A DNA stretch of 35,270 nucleotides, from the NCBI GenBank assembly GCA_944368155.1, contig CALVWW010000011.1, positions 1 through 35,270 of the forward strand, read 5' to 3'. Below the pieces are notes generated by a model. It worked only from the letters and a program-made list of their open reading frames with translations. It was not told where the DNA came from and did not search any database. Below, piece by piece: positions 1 through 6,429 of this stretch. Within the stretch, counting starts at the first letter, position 1. Every line of letters begins with the position of its first letter. The stretch comes from an uncultured Clostridia bacterium. GTDB taxonomy: Bacteria > Bacillota > Clostridia > Christensenellales > Borkfalkiaceae. Position numbers and translations under genes: made by a program.

Positions 1-618
1 AAGGAGTTACAGAACTTGCAGACAGAATTTCACTCTGTCGTGGGCAAGAAATGGAACTTACAACGAGGCAAAGAAGGAAGTCAGGCGAAGCATCTCGACA
101 CAGCAGCTTTCAAGCTAAAGAAGATGAGCGAAGCTGCACACCAAGCCGAACTACGGGCGGACAAGGCAGAAAGTAAGCGAGCATTTGCAGAGCAGCGGCG
201 AGTCCACGCCGAACGGGAAACGCAACAGCTTGAAGATAGACAGAAGCAACTTCAACGCGAAACAGCTCCGCTACAAGCCGCTGCCGAATTTTTGCAGGAG
301 TATAACGACGGCAAACGCAAGCTCAACAAAAGGGATTTGCCCGTCATTGCGGCAGAAGCGGCAAAACTCAAAGCAGAAAACGGGCAACTCGAAGAGCGAT
401 TGCAAGTCAGCACCCGCGACCAACACGATGTGTTTACTCTCTATCAAAAGACTGAACGTGAAAAGCAGGCACTACAAGGTGACGCCGACGTTCTGCGAGA
501 GATAAGGGAACACGCGCCCGACAAGTTGCAGGAAGTTATGGAAACGGTCAAGCAACGCAAATTGGACAAGTATCGCCCCAAGCCCTTCAAGTCGTCGGGC
601 AACCATTGGAGCAAGTAA
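1..618 (+). CDS. MobV/Pre-family relaxase, C-terminal part (5' end outside window)
   Basis: The reading frame is open to the left edge, so only the last 205 residues are visible. The N-terminal stretch (near residues 15-35 of the visible part) has the pattern KKWNLQRGKEGSQAKH, which resembles the end of the catalytic region of plasmid mobilisation/recombination (MobV, Pre) enzymes, where a conserved LxRG-GS-KH segment occurs. The remainder is Lys/Glu/Gln-rich and almost certainly a long coiled coil, as in the C-terminal tails of that family. MobV relaxases nick oriT and start conjugative mobilisation. The catalytic Tyr/His/metal residues lie upstream of the window, so activity cannot be judged. 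It is followed by small cargo ORFs and a terminator, and marks the left part of the window as part of a mobilisable element. Confidence 0.75.
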   Translation, partial: KELQNLQTEFHSVVGKKWNLQRGKEGSQAKHLDTAAFKLKKMSEAAHQAELRADKAESKRAFAEQRRVHAERETQQLEDRQKQLQRETAPLQAAAEFLQEYNDGKRKLNKRDLPVIAAEAAKLKAENGQLEERLQVSTRDQHDVFTLYQKTEREKQALQGDADVLREIREHAPDKLQEVMETVKQRKLDKYRPKPFKSSGNHWSK

Positions 619-665
619 AACTGAATAAACGCTTAAAAGGAGGAAATGTTATCGGATAAAAAGTT

Positions 666-851
666 ATGTCGAGGCGGAGGAAAAATGATACCGGGATACC
701 CGATTGCGAAATCGATTCCCTTGCACGAGCATTATTGCCCGCAATACAGAACTATTTTATGACGGAGGAAGGTCAAAGAGAGTTTGCAGCGTGGCGCGCC
801 GAAAGGCAATCACAACTGAATACAAAACTTAATAGCAGAAAGTCCGATTGA
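666..851 (+). CDS. Small mobile-element protein of unknown function (61 aa)
   Basis: A 61-residue basic/acidic protein containing the segment DTGIPDCEIDSLARALLP followed by an amphipathic helical tail rich in Glu, Arg and Gln. I recognise no named domain. It looks like the small proteins often found behind MobV relaxases in Bacillota elements, but that is from memory of gene neighbourhoods, not a match I can verify. The start is uncertain. An in-frame stop at 657-659 prevents extension beyond the ATG at 666. A strong AGGAGG lies at 638-643, 22 bases before this ATG and only two bases before an ATG at 646 in another frame that stops after 39 codons. It is probably cotranscribed with the relaxase gene. 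Confidence 0.5.
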   Translation: MSRRRKNDTGIPDCEIDSLARALLPAIQNYFMTEEGQREFAAWRAERQSQLNTKLNSRKSD

Positions 852-979
852 AACCATACGGACACAGACTACCGTTAAATGAGTACGGTGACGACCGCGA
901 AAGAACGCGGTATATAAATACATATTTTCTCATTTACAACCTACAGAGGTTGTGCCGAATGTTAAAAAACCTTGAATAA
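848..979 (+). CDS. Possible 43-aa ORF overlapping the previous stop
   Basis: A TTG at 848 overlaps the TGA of the preceding gene (ATTGA arrangement) and opens a frame of 43 codons ending at TAA 977-979. The translation, beginning KPYGHRLPLNEYGDDRERTR, is rich in charged and aromatic residues and looks like protein rather than random sequence. Stop-start coupling with the 61-aa gene and the terminator beginning nine bases after its stop would make it the last gene of the mobilisation operon. Against it: no clear ribosome binding site, a TTG start, and two short hairpins (894-911 and 936-953) in the same stretch that could instead indicate a structured RNA. Confidence 0.3.
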   Translation: MKPYGHRLPLNEYGDDRERTRYINTYFLIYNLQRLCRMLKNLE

Positions 980-987
980 CGGCAGGA

Positions 988-1024
988 CGGCGGGTGTTTC
1001 ATACGAAGCACCCGCCGCTTTTTT
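988..1024 (+). terminator. Rho-independent terminator of the mobilisation operon
   Basis: A perfect nine-base stem (CGGCGGGTG at 988-996, CACCCGCCG at 1009-1017) with a 12-base loop, followed by CTTTTTT at 1018-1024. It lies directly before the convergent DUF262 gene. Confidence 0.85.
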
Positions 1025-1048
1025 ACATTAATCAAAGCTAAAATATAA

Positions 1049-2080
1049 TTATTTGAAGAGCTGTTCATTTAATGCATCAAACCTATCTTTACGTGACTTT
1101 AAATCCGACGAATTACGTATACCGTTGCAATATTTTGCTAGACTGCTATTGCTATCAACGGTTGCTCTATATTCCATATTTTTTTGATATAGGTTTATTG
1201 TATTACTAAACTCGACTAATTTATTGGATATAGCTACTCTATCATCTTTAGAAAATGGCAAATCGCCCTCACGGTCAGCAAGAACTAAAAATAATGTATA
1301 AAAGTCAATTAATTTTACCCACCTGGTTTTCTGTCTATCCTGTAATAGTGAAATTATTTCATTACAAACATTGTCAAACAACTTTTCTAGGTCTTCAGAA
1401 TCGTTAAATTCTGTTTCGTATAACGTATAATAGTAATCTAATTTATCTTTCTTATTTTGTGGTCCATTCAAATAAGCTATAGCTAATTCACTAATAAATT
1501 CTACATCTATCATTCTTCTAACTTTCTCAGCCGAAAACAGTCCTAAATCTTTCCAATAAGACTTATCCGCCAGTTTATTCATAAGCTTGATAAATTCTCC
1601 AGAGTATGTAGACTGTCTTAGTTCTTGAGCGTTTAGAGCTATATTATTTTTATTGATTCTTTGAAAGATTGACCTAATTTCTGAGTCGGTAGTATCGGGT
1701 AAATTTCGTACGACAAATTTATAGGCGAAAAAATTTTTTTTATCATCGGATGACAAGTCATCAAAACTGAAAGATGCCCATTTTTGACTTTCGCCTTCAG
1801 CAATTGCAAAGTCTCCTCGAATAAATTCTAAAATAGATCTAATACGCTGTTGCCCGTCTACAATAATATACTTGCTGTCTCCAGAATCGGTAATTTTTTC
1901 TTGAATATAGATTTCAGGGATAGGATAACCCAGCAGAACAGAGTCTATTAAAAAGCTTTTCTGGTTTATCGTCCAAACAGGATTCCGTTGAAATGGAGGA
2001 CTCATTTCTAATTGGCCCAAATCGTATTGTTTTCTAAACCAAGCAATATTCTGATTTGATGTGTCAAGATAATTTTTCAT
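1049..2080 (-). CDS. DUF262 (GmrSD N-terminal-like, ParB/Srx fold) protein, 343 aa
   Basis: The N-terminal half carries the full DUF262 signature: PPFQRNPVW at about residues 28-36, LIDSVLLGYPIPEIYI (44-59), the VDGQQR motif (74-79), and FQRINKNNIALNAQELR (139-155). DUF262 is the N-terminal domain of GmrSD-type modification-dependent restriction enzymes, SspE and BrxU, where DGQQR belongs to an NTP-binding or hydrolysing ParB/sulfiredoxin-like fold. The usual C-terminal DUF1524 HNH nuclease is not visible; residues 170-343 are mostly helical and unassigned. I chose the ATG at 2080 because GGAG (2090-2093) lies nine bases upstream; a longer start at 2122 would overlap the upstream gene by 38 bases. 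It is four bases downstream of the nucleotidyltransferase-like gene and surely cotranscribed. Base composition is clearly AT-rich compared with genes right of the tRNA, a sign of recent acquisition. Role inferred: effector or regulator of a defence pair. Confidence 0.85.
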   Translation of the reverse strand: MKNYLDTSNQNIAWFRKQYDLGQLEMSPPFQRNPVWTINQKSFLIDSVLLGYPIPEIYIQEKITDSGDSKYIIVDGQQRIRSILEFIRGDFAIAEGESQKWASFSFDDLSSDDKKNFFAYKFVVRNLPDTTDSEIRSIFQRINKNNIALNAQELRQSTYSGEFIKLMNKLADKSYWKDLGLFSAEKVRRMIDVEFISELAIAYLNGPQNKKDKLDYYYTLYETEFNDSEDLEKLFDNVCNEIISLLQDRQKTRWVKLIDFYTLFLVLADREGDLPFSKDDRVAISNKLVEFSNTINLYQKNMEYRATVDSNSSLAKYCNGIRNSSDLKSRKDRFDALNEQLFK

Positions 2081-2084
2081 TTTA

Positions 2085-2663
2085 TTATTCTCCGAGTAAT
2101 TTTGCTTTACATTGAGATACACTAAGCGATAAATATTTTCTAACAGCAGTCATATCTTTATATATCCTGAAATGTATCTCGTGGTTTTGAAAATATTTAG
2201 TTTGTTTATAATCCTTTATAATCTTTTCCCATTTCATACCGAATGACAAAAGTGGTAATATTTTATCAGTGGCAATTGTTCCCCAATATATTAATCTAGT
2301 CCGATGGTCATCTATTGCTACACGCATTTGTTCATTAATCCTCTCTACATTTAAATATAATAAATCATGCCAAGCAACTTCGAAATAATGAGGAGCTACT
2401 ACACTAATATCAATATCGGAATTTGCATCGAATAGTTTAAAATTCTTATATGGATTTAAACTTACGCCTAATGCTGCTGAACCAGTTATAAAAATTTCAC
2501 TCGGGTCAATGTTAAATTTTTGAGATAAATCCATTTTCCAAGAAAAATAGTCGTCCCAATTACCTTTAAAAATATACGGAACAGGTTCGAATATTTTTTT
2601 TGAAATAAAGGTGGATTCTGGCATGGACAAAAGGTCTTGTTTTATACAATCTACCATATTCAT
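2085..2663 (-). CDS. Nucleotidyltransferase-fold protein paired with DUF262, 192 aa
   Basis: The core reads FITGSAALG (residues 58-66), then about 15 residues, then SDIDISVV (82-89). This is the hG[SG] plus DxD arrangement of DNA polymerase beta-like nucleotidyltransferases, with D83 and D85 as likely metal ligands. The third carboxylate cannot be placed with confidence. The protein is longer than MntA-type antitoxin nucleotidyltransferases and shorter than CBASS cyclases. Substrate unknown: it could modify a protein (for example AMPylate the partner), a tRNA, or make a nucleotide signal. The first of two ATGs (2663, 2657) is used here; neither has a good Shine-Dalgarno sequence. First gene of a two-gene AT-rich operon with the DUF262 gene four bases downstream, read from the promoter at 2697-2725. 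Confidence 0.75.
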   Translation of the reverse strand: MNMVDCIKQDLLSMPESTFISKKIFEPVPYIFKGNWDDYFSWKMDLSQKFNIDPSEIFITGSAALGVSLNPYKNFKLFDANSDIDISVVAPHYFEVAWHDLLYLNVERINEQMRVAIDDHRTRLIYWGTIATDKILPLLSFGMKWEKIIKDYKQTKYFQNHEIHFRIYKDMTAVRKYLSLSVSQCKAKLLGE

Positions 2664-2696
2664 CAGAAAGTTTATTATTTAATATAAGTTTTATCT

Positions 2697-2725
2697 ATTA
2701 TAGCATACTACATTAATAAATACAA
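2697..2725 (-). promoter_or_regulatory. Sigma-A-type promoter of the nucleotidyltransferase/DUF262 operon
   Basis: On the minus strand TTGTAT (2720-2725), a 17-base spacer, and a consensus TATAAT (2697-2702). The ATG at 2663 lies about 30 bases from the expected transcription start. Confidence 0.7.
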
Positions 2726-2733
2726 TAAATAAA

Positions 2734-2745
2734 GAGCAATTGCTC
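2734..2745. repeat. Perfect 12-bp palindrome upstream of the promoter
   Basis: GAGCAATTGCTC is a perfect palindrome located nine bases upstream of the -35 box of the nucleotidyltransferase/DUF262 promoter. Its position fits an operator or activator site for the operon; no regulator gene is visible in the pair itself. Confidence 0.4.
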
Positions 2746-2833
2746 AAGAAAAGATCGCGTAATGGACAAAGTGACGGAATAGTTTGCTGTTTTTGAATTG
2801 GCATTACACTAGTCCTTGCTTATATAAAGAGAA

Positions 2834-2874
2834 AATCCGAACCATTCGCTTGTTACAAGCAAATAATTCGGATT
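2834..2874 (-). terminator. Hairpin downstream of tRNA-Arg
   Basis: AATCCGAA (2834-2841) pairs with TTCGGATT (2867-2874), with an inner GCTTG/CAAGC pairing (2848-2852, 2856-2860). Read on the minus strand it lies ten bases past the tRNA 3' end and is followed by a T-rich run (TTCTCTTT). Probably the tRNA terminator; it could also be part of an attachment region, since it lies exactly at the presumed element junction. Confidence 0.5.
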
Positions 2875-2883
2875 ATACCTCTT

Positions 2884-2960
2884 TGGTGCACCGTAAGGAA
2901 TTCGAATCCCTAGCCTTTGGTTCCGTAGACCAACGCTCTATCCAGTTGAGCTAACGGTGC
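2884..2960 (-). tRNA. tRNA-Arg (anticodon ACG)
   Basis: The reverse complement begins GCACCGTTAGCTCAACTGGA and ends ACGGTGCACCA, with a seven-base acceptor stem (GCACCGT/ACGGTGC), discriminator A and an encoded CCA (2884-2886). The anticodon arm is TTGGT-CTACGGA-ACCAA, giving anticodon ACG (Arg, CGU family, normally deaminated to ICG). The T-arm holds the TTCGAAT loop. Length 77. The 3' end points to the mobile region on the left, and tRNA 3' ends are common integration sites. Confidence 0.95.
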
Positions 2961-3069
2961 GTGTTGAATCGGGCTGAATATGCGCCGCTGATTATGCAAA
3001 CATCTCTGCACGGCAGAAGGCGAAAGAATCTGCCCGGGCGGATATCTAATCATTCACAACAGCCTACTT

Positions 3070-3098
3070 ATTATATAAAATACCTCGGCTTTTGTCAA
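3070..3098 (-). promoter_or_regulatory. Promoter of tRNA-Arg
   Basis: Minus-strand TTGACA (3093-3098), 17-base spacer, TATAAT (3070-3075): a full consensus promoter about 110 bases upstream of the mature tRNA. Confidence 0.85.
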
Positions 3099-3130
3099 AC
3101 AGTTTTATTTGTATTGATTAACTTTTGATT

Positions 3131-3152
3131 AAAAATTTTGCAGTTTAACTGC
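3131..3152 (-). terminator. Weak terminator after the FeoB-associated gene
   Basis: Minus strand: GCAGT-TAA-ACTGC stem (3140-3152) followed by AAAATTTTT (3131-3139). Short stem, so only moderately convincing. It lies just past the stop of the 64-aa gene. Confidence 0.4.
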
Positions 3153-3169
3153 CCGGCAGGGCTGAAATT

Positions 3170-3364
3170 TCATTTATTGGCGGAGTCGCTATCCTTGCGG
3201 AAGGATTGGCTACAATTGTGCAATTGCTCGGACGTACAGCCGTAGCAGTGTCCGTCACAGCCGGCACATTTGCCCTTGTTTTTAATTTTCCGCCTGATAA
3301 GATATACTGCGGCCAGCACGGCGCATACGCCGACAATACAGGATATTACTATTGTAGGAATCAT
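3170..3364 (-). CDS. FeoB-associated Cys-rich membrane protein, 64 aa
   Basis: One N-terminal transmembrane helix (residues 3-23), a basic stop-transfer segment RRKIKNKGK, then a cysteine cluster: C33, C36, C40, C43 and C51 in the pattern CxxCxxxCxxC-x7-C. This matches the small FeoB-associated Cys-rich membrane proteins found next to feoB in anaerobic Bacillota, thought to help ferrous iron transport or metal handling at the inner membrane face; the exact function is not settled. An AAGGAAAA sequence precedes the ATG. The gene follows feoB after a strong hairpin, so its expression may depend on readthrough. Confidence 0.85.
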   Translation of the reverse strand: MIPTIVISCIVGVCAVLAAVYLIRRKIKNKGKCAGCDGHCYGCTSEQLHNCSQSFRKDSDSANK

Positions 3365-3435
3365 ATATATTTTCCTTGAACGGAGAGCGGGGGAAGCGCG
3401 TTGATTGCGGCATATTCCCGCCCCGATGGGTATGT

Positions 3436-3470
3436 TATTTTAAAGCGGCGGCACCGAATGGCGCCGCCGC
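3436..3470 (-). terminator. Terminator after feoB
   Basis: Minus-strand stem from 3460-3470 and 3445-3455 (eleven pairs, one of them G-U) with a four-base loop, followed by TTTAAAATA (3436-3444). It lies between feoB and the Cys-rich partner gene and may lower expression of the latter. Confidence 0.7.
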
Positions 3471-3481
3471 GCCTTGAAAAA

Positions 3482-5575
3482 TCACACAATCAGAAGGCCT
3501 ATCTGATAAACTATAAGCGTTATAACATAGGCGACAATAAGTTGAAACAGAGCGGTAAAACCCGTCCATGCCCAGCTCTTCGATTCCTTATGTATGGTTG
3601 CGAGCGTCGCGGCGCAGGGTATATACAGCAGGCAGAACACCATCAGGCATACGGCGTTGAGCGCTCCGAAGCCGATTGAAGAGAGCGCCGCGGCAAAACC
3701 TGCGGCATCGGCGCTCGCATTGGCAATGCCGAATAGAACCGCACAGCTTGAAACAACTACTTCCTTTGCTGAAATGCCGGCAATCAGCGCCACGACTATC
3801 TGCCAGAAGCCGAGGCCTATCGGCTCGAATACAGGGCTTAAAAATCTTCCTACATATGCGGCAAAACTGCCTTCTCCGCCTTCGCCCACAAAGCCCGAGG
3901 GGCCGAAGTAGAGGAGCGCCCACATAATGAGTGTGGCGATAAAAATCGTCGTGCCCGCTTTTATAAGGTAATCCTTTACTTTCTCCCATACATAAATGCC
4001 GACGGTGCGCGCGTCGGGCAGCTTATACTCGGGCAGTTCTATAAGCAGATAGTTTACAGTCTTTTTGCGGTCGATGAGGTGCAGTACCGCAGAAACGCCG
4101 ATGGCCACCAATATGCCGAGAATATACATTGAAAATGCCGCAAGAAATGCATACTCCGCAAAGAACATTTCGGCAAAAAGTATGTAAATGGTCAACCTTG
4201 CGCTGCAACTCATGAAGGGAGTGACGAGCATTACTTTGAACCTGTCGCGCCTGCTTTCAAGCGCGCGCGAGGCCATTATCGCGGGTACAGTACAGCCGAA
4301 GCCGAGCAACATGGGAATGAACGCTTTGCCCGAGAGCCCCAGCCTGCTCATTATGCCTTCCATGACGTAAGCAACCCTTGCCATATACCCGCTGTCTTCC
4401 AAAAAGGCCAGCGCGAGGAAGAGGATGAATATATTGGGAAGGAATGTGATTATTGTGCCTACGCCGCCTATTATGCCGTCGTTAAGCAACGATATCACTA
4501 TTTCGCTTGCATTGGCGGAGGTAAGCCCGTTTTCAATTGCCTCTGAAAGCGCGCCTATGCCCAGCTCCAAAAGGCTCTTTATAAGGTCGCCGACAAAAAA
4601 TGTGAGAAAGAAAACAACTGCCATTATGCCAAGGAAGATGGGTATACCCCACACCTTGTGCGTAAAGGCGCGGTCAAGCTTATCGGTCAGTTTGTCCTGC
4701 CGCTGCTTGTGCACCATTACCTCGTCGATTATTTCACCGATAAAAGCGTATTTCTCATTGATTATCTCCGATTCTGCATTTTGCGTTATTTCGGGCATAT
4801 CAATGGGGTAATTTGCTGTTATCTCCCTGTCGTTCTCAAGCGTTTTGATTGCGTGCCAGCGCAGGTTGGAAATGTCGGGATACTTTGCTTTGAGCGCAGT
4901 CTGTATCTCGTCTATCCTGTCCTCAATGCCGTCGGAATATACCATCGTAAACTCGGAGTGGTGGTCGTGCTCGTGGCTTGAAATTTCCTTATGTTCGTGA
5001 ATGAGCCTGTCCGGTCCCGTTGCCCCTTTGTGGTGGACGGCGGCGTGAATGAGTATGTCCAGCCCGGTGCGTTTGCGCGCGGAAACGGGTATTACTGGTA
5101 CGCCCAGCATTTCAGGCAGGCGGTGCAGGTCAATTTCCATGCCGCGCTTGAGCACAATGTCCATCATATTGAGGGCGACTACGACGGGCTTGCCAAGCTC
5201 CAAAAGCTGCAGAGTGAGGTAGAGCCCCCGCTCCAGCGCAGAGGCGTCGACGACGTTTATGACCACATCCACTTCGCCGCTTAAAATAAAGTTGCGCGCA
5301 ACAGTCTCTTCCATGGTGTAGGAGGTGAGACTGTATGTGCCGGGCAGGTCTACAAGCCTTATCTTTTCGCCATGGAATTTATAGGTGCCCTCAACCTTTT
5401 CCACGGTTACCCCCGGCCAGTTGGCAACTTTCAGGTTGGCGCCGGTATATGCGTTGAACAGTGTGGTTTTGCCGCAGTTGGGGTTGCCTATAAAGCCTAT
5501 TGTCATAGAGTAGTCATCGACCTTCTTGTCGTCGGCCGCGGTTCCGCAGCAGCCCTTGCGTTTAAACAGTTTCAT
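3482..5575 (-). CDS. feoB: Ferrous iron transport protein B (GTPase/permease), 697 aa
   Basis: FeoB moves Fe2+ across the cytoplasmic membrane. The N-terminal G domain shows G1 GNPNCGKT (30-37), G2 GVTVE (55-59), G3 DLPG (76-79), G4 NMMD (136-139) and G5 SAR (165-167). The membrane domain starts at about residue 310 and includes the conserved Gate segments, such as GFGCTVPAIMASRALES. Length is typical (about 650-770). A His-rich segment (residues 193-206, with six His) sits in the linker between G domain and membrane domain. The N-terminus is Cys-containing (KGCCG). The start at 5575 overlaps the end of feoA by 14 bases, indicating translational coupling. Confidence 0.97.
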   Translation of the reverse strand: MKLFKRKGCCGTAADDKKVDDYSMTIGFIGNPNCGKTTLFNAYTGANLKVANWPGVTVEKVEGTYKFHGEKIRLVDLPGTYSLTSYTMEETVARNFILSGEVDVVINVVDASALERGLYLTLQLLELGKPVVVALNMMDIVLKRGMEIDLHRLPEMLGVPVIPVSARKRTGLDILIHAAVHHKGATGPDRLIHEHKEISSHEHDHHSEFTMVYSDGIEDRIDEIQTALKAKYPDISNLRWHAIKTLENDREITANYPIDMPEITQNAESEIINEKYAFIGEIIDEVMVHKQRQDKLTDKLDRAFTHKVWGIPIFLGIMAVVFFLTFFVGDLIKSLLELGIGALSEAIENGLTSANASEIVISLLNDGIIGGVGTIITFLPNIFILFLALAFLEDSGYMARVAYVMEGIMSRLGLSGKAFIPMLLGFGCTVPAIMASRALESRRDRFKVMLVTPFMSCSARLTIYILFAEMFFAEYAFLAAFSMYILGILVAIGVSAVLHLIDRKKTVNYLLIELPEYKLPDARTVGIYVWEKVKDYLIKAGTTIFIATLIMWALLYFGPSGFVGEGGEGSFAAYVGRFLSPVFEPIGLGFWQIVVALIAGISAKEVVVSSCAVLFGIANASADAAGFAAALSSIGFGALNAVCLMVFCLLYIPCAATLATIHKESKSWAWTGFTALFQLIVAYVITLIVYQIGLLIV

Positions 5576-5792
5576 CGGGCTGCACCTCTATGTTCTTTGT
5601 TATATTGTAGCCGAGGGCAAAGCGCGTGCCGCGCAGTCTGATTATCAGTATTCCCTTGCCTTTGCGGCCGAGTACTGTTACGGGCGCACGGTCGGTCATG
5701 CCCAGCGCCTCAAGCCTCCGCTGTGTTTCAAACGGAAGCGCAATTTTCTCCACGGTGTAGTTTTCGCCTACCCGCGCTTGGCTTAAGTACAT
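5562..5792 (-). CDS. feoA: Ferrous iron transport protein A, 76 aa
   Basis: A 76-residue SH3-like FeoA domain with the usual LGMTDRAPVTVL core (residues 31-42) and a C-terminal beta segment (IRLRGTRFALGYNI). FeoA is a small cytoplasmic partner that modulates FeoB. The ATG at 5792 is preceded by GAGGAG (5803-5808). It is the first gene of the feo operon, read from the promoter at 5837-5865, with a palindromic element between promoter and ribosome binding site. Confidence 0.95.
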   Translation of the reverse strand: MYLSQARVGENYTVEKIALPFETQRRLEALGMTDRAPVTVLGRKGKGILIIRLRGTRFALGYNITKNIEVQPDETV

Positions 5793-5808
5793 CTCTGTTA
5801 GTCTCCTC

Positions 5809-5824
5809 GGGAACTGATGTTCCC
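5809..5824 (-). promoter_or_regulatory. Palindrome in the feoA leader (operator or hairpin)
   Basis: GGGAACATCAGTTCCC on the minus strand is a 6-4-6 inverted repeat directly touching the GAGGAG ribosome binding site and about 13 bases downstream of the -10 box. It can act as a protein operator in DNA (metal-dependent repressor) or as a hairpin next to the Shine-Dalgarno sequence. It does not look like a classical Fur box. Confidence 0.5.
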
Positions 5825-5836
5825 CGTTCCGCTAAC

Positions 5837-5865
5837 ATTATAGTAGTCCCCGCCGCGCAAGTCAA
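5837..5865 (-). promoter_or_regulatory. Promoter of feoAB
   Basis: Minus strand: TTGACT (5860-5865), 17-base spacer, TATAAT (5837-5842). Expected transcription start about 35 bases before the feoA ATG. Confidence 0.85.
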
Positions 5866-6429
5866 TGATTTTTGCGGATAATGGTAAAAGCGCGCGTTTG
5901 TTATGGTGGCAAACGGGCCGAGCGCTGCATTGATTTGCCGTTGTTCAAACGGTCTTCAAAAATTTCACATATCAGCATATGCGAATATATATTCAATATT
6001 AACGAATAATTATTGGTAAATATGCAAGGTTCATTGCATGACAAGTATAAAATTGCACAAATAAATTTTATTTATACGCGTCTTAAATATAATTTATGCA
6101 CGAAAATAAGCGCACTTGTCGAAAATTCATTGACAAATTTGTAAAAAGTATGTAAACTTTATTTATGTAAATCGGGAAAGGCTGTGAGAGAGCAATTATT
6201 CAATAATTTTGCATTTCGCGCCCGGGTATTGCAAAGTGGTTTTTATGGAGCAGTCAATGGCTTTTTGACCATAAGCGGGATGATTTTCTTGCGAATGGTA
6301 CCCCGGCGGTGCTTTTTCTCATGCGGCGGACGCTATGCGCAGTCTGCCGTATAAACGTTCGTATAATTGCGCGTATGGATTTACAATAATATTATTGACG
6401 CGCTAAAAATTTTGGAGGTTTTAACACAC
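5866..6429. other. Divergent intergenic region and long oppA leader
   Basis: No gene seen. Bases 5890-5955 hold two short hairpins (CGTTTG/CAAACG at 5895-5915; CCGTT/AACGG at 5938-5952). Bases 5960-6125 are very AT-rich. The oppA promoter lies at 6130-6158, leaving an untranslated leader of about 265 bases (6165-6429) with several imperfect stems, including TTATGG/CCATAA around 6244-6275. I recognise no known riboswitch there. GGAGG at 6415-6419 serves oppA. Confidence 0.6.
6130..6158 (+). promoter_or_regulatory. Promoter of the opp operon
   Basis: TTGACA (6130-6135), 17-base spacer, TAAACT (6153-6158). The only good sigma-A-type match upstream of oppA; a TATAAT at 6362-6367 has no matching -35 box. 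Confidence 0.65.

Noticed and set aside
185-505. Frame-shifted 106-codon ORF inside the relaxase fragment
   Set aside because: Lies wholly within the coiled-coil coding region in another frame, and has no ribosome binding site.
3145-3336. 63-codon minus-strand ORF overlapping the FeoB-associated gene
   Set aside because: Alternative frame of the Cys-rich protein gene, whose Cys motif and helix are convincing.
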